DNA of 6,689 bases from Syntrophomonadaceae bacterium (GCA_007136055.1 SLHT01000070.1:1-6689); one strand, 5' to 3'; counted from the stretch's first letter, positions 1 through 5,851 are shown. Program-made: numbers and translations. Notes: a model not told the origin generated them from the letters alone.

Positions 1-40
1 GAATAAAATTAAGTCGAACCAACTCCGTTTACCTATCACC

Positions 41-85
41 CCATAATTTCAACCAGTACCACATAAATTTACTGGTTCCTTATGG
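41..85. repeat. Large imperfect inverted repeat upstream of the ncRNA promoter
   Basis: CCATAA (41-46) is complementary to TTATGG (80-85), and inside it AACCAGTA (51-58) is perfectly complementary to TACTGGTT (70-77), with a small asymmetric internal loop between the two stems and an 11-base apical loop. Fourteen pairs in 45 bases is unlikely by chance in this AT-rich stretch. It ends 34 bases before the -35 element at 120. No T run follows on either strand, so it is not a clear intrinsic terminator. It could be a decayed terminator of an upstream gene, or a regulator binding site for the promoter next to it. The rest of 1-119 shows no coding sequence. Confidence 0.55.
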
Positions 86-119
86 AAATAATTTATTTAA
101 AAAAATATTGAAAAAACTA

Positions 120-148
120 TTGACAAGTTCATAGTCCCATGCTATTAT
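120..148 (+). promoter_or_regulatory. Consensus sigma-A promoter for the ncRNA
   Basis: A perfect -35 hexamer TTGACA (120-125) is followed after a 17-base spacer by TATTAT (143-148), one mismatch from the -10 consensus. Initiation would be expected at about 155-156, exactly where the 5' strand of the closing helix of the downstream RNA begins. There is no ribosome binding site or ORF immediately downstream, so the promoter most likely drives a non-coding transcript. Confidence 0.8.
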
Positions 149-155
149 ACTTATT

Positions 156-498
156 ACTAGGTTCCGAGAGACTGAAAGGTGAACCAGGTTCGGTTCAAAG
201 GGAAAGCCGGTGAAAAAAAGAAGTGCAAGCTTTAATTGGAAACCGGAATAATCCAAGAGAACTGAACAGCTGCAAGGGACGGTAGCAGAAAGGCAACGGA
301 AAGGATTAAACCAGACCGAGGCCGGGAAGCACTGGAAAACCGCAGCACGGAATCTTCAATAACTGACCGGAGGTTACAAGATATCGTCTGTAGAGGCGTT
401 GGAAAGTAACCAGAGATGGACAGGGAAGTAGGTCCCGAGGGTGAAACTGCAGGTCTGTTGGAGCCTGGTCTTATTATGTTCTTTTTATGTTCTTTTTT
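156..498 (+). ncRNA. Candidate stand-alone structured ncRNA, about 315-345 nt, family not recognised
   Basis: This stretch has no credible ORF. It is rich in GGAAA, GGTGAA and GAAAAC-type purine loops, typical of large folded RNAs. The bases at the predicted transcription start pair with the far end: 156-167 with 458-469, 12 consecutive pairs including three G-U wobbles, read by eye. Internal helices include CCGGT 207-211 with ACCGG 242-246; TAATCC 249-254 with GGATTA 303-308; GCTGC 269-273 with GTAGC 282-286; GGTTAC 372-377 with GTAACC 406-411; and GGAC 418-421 with GTCC 432-435. A U-rich tail (470-498) follows the closing helix and probably serves as the 3' end or termination zone. I do not see the conserved cores of RNase P, tmRNA, SRP RNA, T-box, SAM or lysine elements. 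It is too long for a typical 6S RNA. OLE-like or raiA-like RNAs are possible but unverified. Transcription converges on hpt. Confidence 0.7.
476..498 (+). repeat. Tandem 11-bp T-rich repeat at the ncRNA 3' end
   Basis: ATGTTCTTTTT occurs twice back to back (476-486 and 487-497), right after the closing helix of the ncRNA. The duplication doubles the U tract, which may reinforce transcript termination. Confidence 0.6.
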
Positions 499-520
499 AA
501 CTTGCGTCCTTACAGACCCT

Positions 521-557
521 AAAAAGATTTAAGTTGATAAATTAATAAGTCAATTAA
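521..557 (-). terminator. Weak AT-rich terminator candidate downstream of hpt
   Basis: TTAAGTTGA (529-537) pairs with TCAATTAA (550-557) with one bulged base. Read on the minus strand, past the hpt stop, the hairpin is followed within a few bases by a run of five T (plus-strand AAAAA 521-525). The stem is almost all A-T, so termination would be weak. It lies between the converging ncRNA and hpt and could act on both strands. Confidence 0.35.
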
Positions 558-572
558 CTGTGATTACTTTTT

Positions 573-1118
573 TCACAAACGGTCAAATTCGGCAATGAAC
601 TGCAAGTTGCGGTATTTTTCGTTGTAGTCAAGGCCGTAGCCAACCACGAAGATGTTAGAGAGGTCGAAGCCCTTATAATCGACTGGAACTTCCACGATAC
701 GACGGGCTTCCACGTTTAGCAGGGTACAGACTTTCAGGTCGGCGGGGTTTCTGGTTTTCAGGTTACGCAGGAGATAACCGAGACTGAGGCCGGTATCAAC
801 AATGTCTTCAACAATAAGCACGTGCTTGTCGGTTATACTCAAGTCGAGGTCCTTGGTAATCCGGACCACGCCGGTTGAATCAGCTTGCTCGCTGTAATGA
901 GAAACACTGATAAAGTCGATAGCAAAGGGAACATGCATCTTACGGGTCAGGTCGACCATGAAGTAGGTGCTGCCGCGCAGCACCCCGATCATGATCAGCT
1001 CTTTGCCGGCATAATCGTTGGAAATTCTTTTGCCCAGTTCGGCAATTTTTTCTTCTACTTGTTCCTGGGTAATAATTATCTTTAGCTGGTTGCCATTGTA
1101 AGGGTTTTGTTCGTTCAT
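573..1118 (-). CDS. hpt: Hypoxanthine phosphoribosyltransferase
   Basis: The 181-residue product is a cytosolic purine-salvage enzyme that joins hypoxanthine (and usually guanine) to PRPP to give IMP or GMP plus pyrophosphate. The type I phosphoribosyltransferase fold is complete: GVLRGS near residues 45-50, the flexible-loop region DFISVSHYS at 68-76, the PRPP-binding motif VLIVEDIVDTGLSL at 100-113 with the acidic pair E104/D105 and D108, and the C-terminal VVGYGLDYNEKYRNL typical of bacterial HPRT. Length is normal for the family (about 175-185). The ATG start overlaps the stop of the upstream kinase-like gene as ATGA, which suggests translational coupling; a GA-rich ribosome binding site lies inside that gene's end. 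The common tilS-hpt-ftsH neighbourhood is absent. Confidence 0.95.
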   Translation of the reverse strand: MNEQNPYNGNQLKIIITQEQVEEKIAELGKRISNDYAGKELIMIGVLRGSTYFMVDLTRKMHVPFAIDFISVSHYSEQADSTGVVRITKDLDLSITDKHVLIVEDIVDTGLSLGYLLRNLKTRNPADLKVCTLLNVEARRIVEVPVDYKGFDLSNIFVVGYGLDYNEKYRNLQFIAEFDRL

Positions 1119-2083
1119 ACTTCTTCCCCTTCTTCCTCACCCTGGTCTAAGCTGTGCTTTTTAAGCAAACTCTCAAAGCCCTTTTTGTCAATCAGGCGGA
1201 CATTTATTTCCGGATAGAGTTCTTTCATCCGCCGGATTTTGCGGTTCTTTCTCCAGGCCTGCTTCGGTTTCTGCGTCGTCAACTCGATATAGAGATCCTG
1301 GTCTACTAGATAAAAATCCGGGGAAAATGCTTCAACAATATTGCCTTCGCTGTCCCACTCAAGAAGAAATGTTTTCGGTTCATATTCCCAGCGAATCCTG
1401 TAAAAGTCGAGCATATGGGCAAATTCTTCTTCGCTGGAATGCATGAACTTGTCGGCTTCCTCTTTCGTTAAAGGTTCCAGAATGCCGTTTTCGATTTCGG
1501 TACCGGCAGGTCCGTCCTTAACTTCCCTGGGCTCAGCATGAATGCGATAGGTGGCTGCAATGATATCGGCAGCGTCTTCAAGCCCCATTTTCTCTTTATT
1601 AAGCACCATGTCGTATGGCCGGGTATTATTCCAGTTCACATCAAATACCTGGCGGTAATACTGTCTTTTGTTGTGATCTTTCTCCTTGATCAGCTTAACT
1701 GCCGTTTCCGCATTTAAGCTGTAAACTTTCATCACCCGCTGAACACGGTGAGAAAACTGGGCGATTATCCGGACATGCAGAGCCGGGGGGTAATCGCGAA
1801 AAAGAATCGAACCGCCGCGGCCCAGGATAACAAGATTTTTGCGAATGGCCAGGTCATAGATATAGTCGTGCATCGCTTCAACATAATGCTGTACGACTTG
1901 GTTACTTTCTTCCCCGCCAATAATTTTTTCGAAGCCTTCTTCCGGCGGTTCTATCCCGTATTCATTAAGCCCCTGGATTATTGTTTCCTTGTTAACCAGG
2001 AGAAATTGCGTTTTTTCGGCTACCAGGCGGGCGATAGTTTCACCGCCACAGCCGAATTCACGTGATATGGTTATTACACCCAA
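1115..2083 (-). CDS. Cytidylate kinase-like protein with C-terminal PD-(D/E)XK-like domain
   Basis: This 322-residue protein has two parts. Residues 1 to about 185 match the cytidylate-kinase-like P-loop family: ITISREFGCGGETIA at the N-terminus replaces the usual phosphate-binding loop, VILGRGGSILFRDYPP lies at about 85-100, and a basic DHNKRQYYRQVF segment at about 136-147 resembles the lid. Residues about 215-310 form a separate domain: an acidic helix (SSEEEFAHMLDFY), a hydrophobic strand with SPDFYL (P255-D256), YIELTT (E267), then a basic helix rich in K and R, and a final strand. This order resembles PD-(D/E)XK nuclease folds, but the catalytic lysine position is T269. The start is TTG at 2083, chosen because a perfect AGGAGG (2091-2096) sits 7 bases upstream and the family-typical N-terminus begins there. 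The stop overlaps hpt by 4 bases. The substrate is unknown; nucleotide or CMP phosphorylation is only inferred from the family. Confidence 0.8.
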   Translation of the reverse strand: MGVITISREFGCGGETIARLVAEKTQFLLVNKETIIQGLNEYGIEPPEEGFEKIIGGEESNQVVQHYVEAMHDYIYDLAIRKNLVILGRGGSILFRDYPPALHVRIIAQFSHRVQRVMKVYSLNAETAVKLIKEKDHNKRQYYRQVFDVNWNNTRPYDMVLNKEKMGLEDAADIIAATYRIHAEPREVKDGPAGTEIENGILEPLTKEEADKFMHSSEEEFAHMLDFYRIRWEYEPKTFLLEWDSEGNIVEAFSPDFYLVDQDLYIELTTQKPKQAWRKNRKIRRMKELYPEINVRLIDKKGFESLLKKHSLDQGEEEGEEV

Positions 2084-2102
2084 GAAGAAACCTCCTGATC
2101 GG

Positions 2103-2470
2103 TTATTTAAGGAATCCGCTGATGATAGCTTCCTCGGCTTCTTCAGCCAGGCCGAGGGATATTAATCTTCGCAACTGGTCTCCTGCAATTTTACCAATAG
2201 CTGCCTCGTGAACAAGTTCAGCATCAGCGCCTTCCTCAATCGCCAGGGATGTTTTAGGATTAAGAACACGCTTGCCTTCTCCCAGTCGGCCGGCAAAAAA
2301 TATATATCGCCACTTTGGCCACCGACGATTTTCCATTTTCAGTCGGACCGGTCAGAGCATACATTTTACCTGCGTCAAACTGCATGTCAATACTATATAG
2401 AACATGTATTTTTTGCTTATCTATCTCAATTTCCAGGCTAATGTTTTCCAGGCTAACCTCGCACTCTCAA
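2103..2470 (-). pseudogene. Collapsed sufC-sufB (minimal SUF) remnant
   Basis: Two reading frames on the minus strand carry halves of adjacent iron-sulfur assembly genes. From about 2460 to 2290 the translation resembles the start of the SufC ATPase: ENISLEIEI, then FDAGKMYALTGPTENGKSS with a formal Walker A (GPTENGKS), then VAKV. A stop is reached soon after, and a second frame ending at 2103 reads NPKTSLAIEEGADAELVHE, AAIGKIAGDQLRRLISLGL and AIISGFLK, the characteristic C-terminus of SufB/SufD. Everything between (SufC signature and Walker B, SufB core) is missing. The SufC half also seems to need a one-base shift to reach a possible TTG start near 2470. The order C then B fits the two-gene SUF operon of many Clostridia. 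An ATG at 2336 opens a 77-codon ORF covering the SufB tail, but I see no sign that it is a functional gene. The junction is near 2275-2300. Confidence 0.75.
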
Positions 2471-2571
2471 TATATTATTCGCCAGGAGGCTTTTTATTCC
2501 TGCACATTCAGAGCAAAGAGGTCCCTTTGGCGATCAAGAATAATATGTAGCTCTTGTGTACGCAAAAAGTG

Positions 2572-2600
2572 TTGACAGCTCTGCTAATAAGCCCTATAAT
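2572..2600 (+). promoter_or_regulatory. Consensus sigma-A promoter of the toxin-antitoxin operon
   Basis: TTGACA (2572-2577) and TATAAT (2595-2600) are both perfect consensus hexamers separated by the ideal 17 bases. Transcription should begin near 2607. Such a strong promoter is expected for an operon held down by autorepression. Confidence 0.88.
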
Positions 2601-2602
2601 TA

Positions 2603-2625
2603 AATGTAGTGACGGTGACTACATT
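2603..2625. promoter_or_regulatory. Palindromic operator overlapping the toxin-antitoxin start site
   Basis: AATGTAGT (2603-2610) and ACTACATT (2618-2625) are perfect inverted repeats around a 7-base centre, which is itself nearly symmetric (AGTGACGGTGACT). It covers the expected transcription start, so bound protein would block RNA polymerase. Phd/YefM antitoxins bind short palindromes of this kind with their own toxin; assigning it to the antitoxin downstream is inference. Confidence 0.7.
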
Positions 2626-2636
2626 AGGACGTGGTT

Positions 2637-2927
2637 ATGATGAAGAAGAATTACATTGGTATCCGTGAAGCAAGGATTAACCTGAGCAAATTAATCAGGG
2701 ATGTGCAAGGCGGCATGGAAATAATCATAACCGATCGCGGAAAGCCGGTGGCCAAGCTGGTAACTGCAAAAGGGCACGAGCTTTCCCTGGAAGAGAGATT
2801 AAAAAATTACGAAAGTTGCGGTTTGATTGAACCGTCCCAGGATCAAGGCAAGGAAATTCCTTCTCCCGTCGAACTGCCCGGTGATTATGCACAGCGTGTT
2901 ATCAGGGAGGACCGGGAAGATGAATAA
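2637..2927 (+). CDS. Type II antitoxin, Phd/YefM family
   Basis: The 96-residue product (95 if the next ATG at 2640 is used) has the Phd/YefM fold signature at its N-terminus: IGIREARINLSKLIRDVQ followed by a glycine turn and EIIITDRGKPVAKLV, covering the DNA-binding dimer domain up to about residue 47. The acidic, loosely structured C-terminus, ending REDREDE, is where such antitoxins wrap and neutralise the toxin. Start choice is uncertain: a GTG at 2631 is in frame but lies too close to the only purine stretch (AGGACGTGG, 2626-2634), so an ATG at 2637 or 2640 is preferred. It overlaps the toxin start by 8 bases and follows a consensus promoter with a palindromic operator, consistent with autoregulation. 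Confidence 0.9.
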   Translation: MMKKNYIGIREARINLSKLIRDVQGGMEIIITDRGKPVAKLVTAKGHELSLEERLKNYESCGLIEPSQDQGKEIPSPVELPGDYAQRVIREDREDE

Positions 2928-3351
2928 AAAACTTGCCGTAATTTACTGGGATTCTACCGCCCTGCTGTCTTTCCTGTTTAAAGACGGGTACAGTGAACAG
3001 GTAGTGGAAAAAGCCAATCAAAAAGGAGTTCACCTGCTGACAACTTTGACTATAGCTGAAGTTTGCACTGTAATTAGCCGCATCCACAGAGAGCAGCTGC
3101 TCTCTGAAATGATCACCGATTCGCTTTTTAAAATAATGGAAACAGGGCCCTGGAGCAAGCTCAATATCGTACCCGACAGCAGATCTTTAAGGGAACTGGC
3201 CCGCAAGTGGCCGCTTAAAGGTTCCGGGTTATGGCATTTGGCTACGGCAAAAACGCTACAGCGGGAGTTCCCTGAACTGATGATTCTGACCCTGGACGGC
3301 GAACTGGCACGGGCCTCGAAAGGTGAAAACCTCAGGCTGGTAGTTCTGTAA
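2920..3351 (+). CDS. PIN-domain toxin (VapC-like), possibly with a mutated active site
   Basis: The 143-residue protein has the length and pattern of PIN-domain RNases, which cleave tRNA or other RNA in a metal-dependent way and are inhibited by the partner antitoxin. Conserved positions seen are D11 (YWDSTALLS), E47 (TIAEVC) and D126 (ILTLDGELARAS). The third acidic position, normally an Asp just before the helix (A/S-D-x-x-H-L-A), reads SGLWHLATA, with G103 where Asp is expected, so metal binding may be weakened or lost. The ATG at 2920 is chosen because AGGGAGG (2904-2910) sits 9 bases upstream; the longer in-frame ORF from 2827 would overlap most of the antitoxin tail and lacks such a site. 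The antitoxin is Phd/YefM-like rather than VapB AbrB-like, a pairing that occurs in many VapC families. Confidence 0.88.
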   Translation: MNKKLAVIYWDSTALLSFLFKDGYSEQVVEKANQKGVHLLTTLTIAEVCTVISRIHREQLLSEMITDSLFKIMETGPWSKLNIVPDSRSLRELARKWPLKGSGLWHLATAKTLQREFPELMILTLDGELARASKGENLRLVVL

Positions 3352-3361
3352 GGCAGAAGTG

Positions 3362-3391
3362 TTGCTGAATAATTAACAACTTTATAGTTAA
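3362..3391 (+). promoter_or_regulatory. Possible weak promoter/hairpin between toxin and rubredoxin-like gene
   Basis: TTGCTG (3362-3367) and TAGTTA (3385-3390) are separated by 17 bases and could form a moderate promoter for the rubredoxin-like gene. The same bases hold small A-T inverted repeats (TTAAC 3373-3377 with GTTAA 3387-3391) that could be a poor terminator for the toxin operon. Neither reading is firm. The remainder of 3352-3445 shows nothing recognisable. Confidence 0.25.
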
Positions 3392-3461
3392 AGAGTTTTC
3401 CGGAGGCCTTGAGTAGTTTTTGAAAGCAGTTCAATTAATGATTTGAAAGGGGAGTTTTTTA

Positions 3462-3824
3462 ATGAAAATGTGGCGCTGTGAGATTTGCGGTTATCTGCAC
3501 GAAGGAGAAGAACCTCCTGATATATGCCCTAAGTGTGGCTACCCCAAGGAAAACTTTAAGCTGTTGGATGAAGAAGAAGCTGAAATGATGCGTGACGCCC
3601 TGGCCACCAGGGAAAAATATGCTCAAATTTACGACCACCTGGAAGCAGTTCATAAAGTTGCCCAGGAAGGAATCGATTTGAACTTAGACGAAGGATGCAA
3701 TGAAATATTCGGTAAAACTCAGAAAGATATTGAAACTATGCGGGACACAATCAAAGAAGAACTGGCAGGACACGCCCAGGAATGCATCTGGGTCAAAGTC
3801 GCCAGCGACGGTTTAATGGATTAA
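3462..3824 (+). CDS. Rubredoxin-like protein with C-terminal helical domain
   Basis: The 120-residue product begins with a rubredoxin-like metal site: WRCEICGYLHEG with C6 and C9, and PDICPKCGYP with C22 and C25, so four cysteines in two CxxC knuckles that should bind one iron. The 12-residue spacing between knuckles matches the short rubredoxin domain of rubrerythrin rather than classical rubredoxin. Residues about 34-116 are predicted almost wholly helical and rich in E and K, with scattered histidines (H58, H64) but no clear ExxH diiron motifs of rubrerythrin. A role in electron transfer or peroxide defence in an anaerobe is inferred. AAAGGGGAG (3446-3454) precedes the ATG by 7 bases. The dnaK start follows 52 bases after the stop with no obvious promoter between, so co-transcription is plausible. 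Confidence 0.8.
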   Translation: MKMWRCEICGYLHEGEEPPDICPKCGYPKENFKLLDEEEAEMMRDALATREKYAQIYDHLEAVHKVAQEGIDLNLDEGCNEIFGKTQKDIETMRDTIKEELAGHAQECIWVKVASDGLMD

Positions 3825-3876
3825 TCAATACCAATAGATTAATCGTAATCAAGTAAAAGGAAATGAGGTGTGCGTA

Positions 3877-5781
3877 ATGGGTAAAGCAGTAGGAATTGAC
3901 CTGGGCACCACTTTCTCTGCCGTTGCAGCAGTTGAAGGCGGTAAACCTGAGGTTATCACAAATGCAGAGGGTTCCCGGACCACTCCTTCGGTTGTCGCTT
4001 TTAAGGACTCCGGAGAAAGGCTGGTCGGACAGGTAGCAAGGCGTCAGGCTGCCCTGAACCCTGAAAAAACCCTTTTTTCAGTAAAACGTTTTATCGGACG
4101 CAATTTTGACGAGGTTGAAGCCGAGCGCAAACTGGTTCCTTATAACACTGAGGGCGGGCCAAACAATGCGGTTCGCTTCAAGGTAGACGACAAGAGCTTT
4201 GCGCCGGAAGAAATATCGGCCATGATTCTAAAAAAACTGGTCGAAGATGCCTCCAAGCACCTGGGCGAAAAGGTAACTGATGCCGTAATTACGGTGCCTG
4301 CTTACTTTAACGACGCCCAGCGCCAGGCCACAAAAGATGCCGGAAAAATAGCAGGATTAAATGTCCTGCGCATTATTAACGAGCCGACAGCAGCTTCGCT
4401 GGCTTACGGTCTTGATAAGAAGTCCAATGAAACAATTCTTGTCTTTGACCTGGGCGGCGGAACATTCGACGTTTCAATCCTGGAAGTTGGCGAAGGGGTC
4501 TTCGAGGTTAAGTCGACCCACGGAGACAGCCATCTTGGCGGAGACAACTTTGATAAAGCTGTCGTCGACTGGCTTGCTGAAGAGTTCAAGAAAGACCAGG
4601 GCATTGACCTGCGTGAAGATAAGCAGGCCCTGCAGCGTTTGATCGAAGCCGCTGAAAAAGCGAAGGTAGAGCTATCTTCGACAACAGAAACATCGATCAG
4701 TATTCCATTTATCACTGCCGGCGCAGAAGGACCGAAGCACCTTGATACGAAACTAACCAGGGCCAAGTTTGAAGATCTGACCCACGACCTGGTCGAAAGG
4801 TGCCGACAGCCGGTGAAAAACGCACTGGCCGACGCCAGTCTGACTGAAAAGGATATCGACGAAATTATCCTGGTCGGCGGATCGACACGAATTCCTGCCG
4901 TGCAGAAACTTGTCCGGGAGTTAATCGGCAAAGATCCGAACCAGAGCGTAAACCCTGATGAGGTTGTCGCCCTGGGTGCTGCTATCCAGGCCGGAGTGCT
5001 GGGAGGGGAAATGGAAGATGTCGTCCTGCTTGATGTCACTCCCCTCTCCTTAGGCGTTGAAACCCTGGGTGGGGTTATGACCAAGATTATCGAGCGTAAC
5101 TCGACCATCCCGACCAGGCACAGTGAAACCTTTTCGACGGCTGAAGACAACCAGCCTGCAGTAGATATCCATGTCCTGCAGGGTGAACGGGAACTGGCCA
5201 AGGACAACCGTTCGCTGGGCCAGTTTAAGCTGGAAGGAATTCCACCCGCTCCAAGGGGTGTCCCGCAGATCGAAGTTTCCTTTGATATTGACGCTAACGG
5301 TATTTTGAAGGTTAGCGCCAAGGATAAAGGTTCCGGCAAGGAACAGGCGATTACGATCAGCGGTTCGACTAATCTTGACCAGGGTGAAATCGAGAACATG
5401 GTTAAAGAAGCCGAACAGTACAGCGAAGAAGACAAAAAGCGGCGCAAAGAAGTTGAAGAGCGCAACGAGGCTGACAGCCTGGTCTACCAGGTTGAACGCC
5501 AGATGAATGATCTTGGCAACAACCTTCCGGTCCACGAAAAAGGACGGATCGAGCAAATCATGAACGACTTGAAAGAAGCGCTTAAAGAGAATGCGCCGAT
5601 CGATAAAATCCGCAGTCTGCACAGCGACCTGCAGCAGGCAGCACACTCGCTGTCGGAGGCTGCTTATCAGCAAACCAAGGCTGGAACAGGCGCTGCCACG
5701 AGCCCAGGAGAAGGCCATGAATCGGGCAGCGACAGCAGTGACGATGACGATGTAGTAGATGCTGATTATGAAGAACAATAA
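3877..5781 (+). CDS. dnaK: Hsp70 chaperone DnaK
   Basis: The cytosolic 634-residue Hsp70 binds exposed hydrophobic segments of client proteins in an ATP-driven cycle with a J-protein and GrpE. All parts are present: ATPase domain 1 to about 380 with GIDLGTT (6-12), K70 in FSVKRFIG, VPAYFNDAQRQATKDAG (140-156), FDLGGGTFDVS (190-200) and LVGGSTRIP (332-340); linker DVVLLDVTPL (381-390); substrate domain from 391 and helical lid from about 500; an acidic tail with DDDDVVDADYEEQ. The segment at about 76-105 carries the insertion found in Gram-negative and cyanobacterial DnaK but missing from most Firmicute DnaK. The start is ATG 3877, 6 bases after GAGGTG (3865-3870); an in-frame GTG at 3868 lies inside that site. 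No CIRCE operator (TTAGCACTC/GAGTGCTAA) is seen upstream. An intrinsic terminator follows. Confidence 0.97.
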   Translation: MGKAVGIDLGTTFSAVAAVEGGKPEVITNAEGSRTTPSVVAFKDSGERLVGQVARRQAALNPEKTLFSVKRFIGRNFDEVEAERKLVPYNTEGGPNNAVRFKVDDKSFAPEEISAMILKKLVEDASKHLGEKVTDAVITVPAYFNDAQRQATKDAGKIAGLNVLRIINEPTAASLAYGLDKKSNETILVFDLGGGTFDVSILEVGEGVFEVKSTHGDSHLGGDNFDKAVVDWLAEEFKKDQGIDLREDKQALQRLIEAAEKAKVELSSTTETSISIPFITAGAEGPKHLDTKLTRAKFEDLTHDLVERCRQPVKNALADASLTEKDIDEIILVGGSTRIPAVQKLVRELIGKDPNQSVNPDEVVALGAAIQAGVLGGEMEDVVLLDVTPLSLGVETLGGVMTKIIERNSTIPTRHSETFSTAEDNQPAVDIHVLQGERELAKDNRSLGQFKLEGIPPAPRGVPQIEVSFDIDANGILKVSAKDKGSGKEQAITISGSTNLDQGEIENMVKEAEQYSEEDKKRRKEVEERNEADSLVYQVERQMNDLGNNLPVHEKGRIEQIMNDLKEALKENAPIDKIRSLHSDLQQAAHSLSEAAYQQTKAGTGAATSPGEGHESGSDSSDDDDVVDADYEEQ

Positions 5782-5851
5782 GAGACATTGCAGCGGAAAG
5801 TTGAAAAAGACTTTTCCCTTCTTCTCGCTTAAAAGAAGATAGTTTTTGTTT

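Noticed and set aside
196..246. Cobalamin-riboswitch-like core (AAAGGGAAAGCCGGTGAAA)
   Set aside because: The opening bases resemble the B12 element, but the partner CC of the GGTG arm is about 30 bases away, no GCCACTG or GGGAAGG order follows, and no gene lies downstream on the same strand.
381..391. AAGATATCGTC-like match to a group I intron S element
   Set aside because: No matching P, Q or R elements were seen, and the stretch fits inside a local hairpin loop of the ncRNA (372-411).
2208..2575. Plus-strand ORFs across the suf remnant
   Set aside because: They run antisense to recognisable SufC and SufB coding matches, lack ribosome binding sites, and show no domain features.
2827..2919. 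N-terminal extension of the PIN toxin
   Set aside because: The extra 31 codons overlap the antitoxin and do not resemble the family N-terminus; the ATG at 2920 has a good ribosome binding site.
3825..3876. CIRCE or heat-shock operator before dnaK
   Set aside because: Only short repeats of GATTAATC are present; no TTAGCACTC/GAGTGCTAA inverted repeat or clear promoter.
4404..5465. Long antisense ORF of 353 codons within dnaK
   Set aside because: It is the mirror of a GC-rich conserved gene, very rich in serine and arginine, with no recognisable domain or ribosome binding site. The shorter antisense ORFs at 5050-5778 and 5582-5788 are rejected for the same reason.
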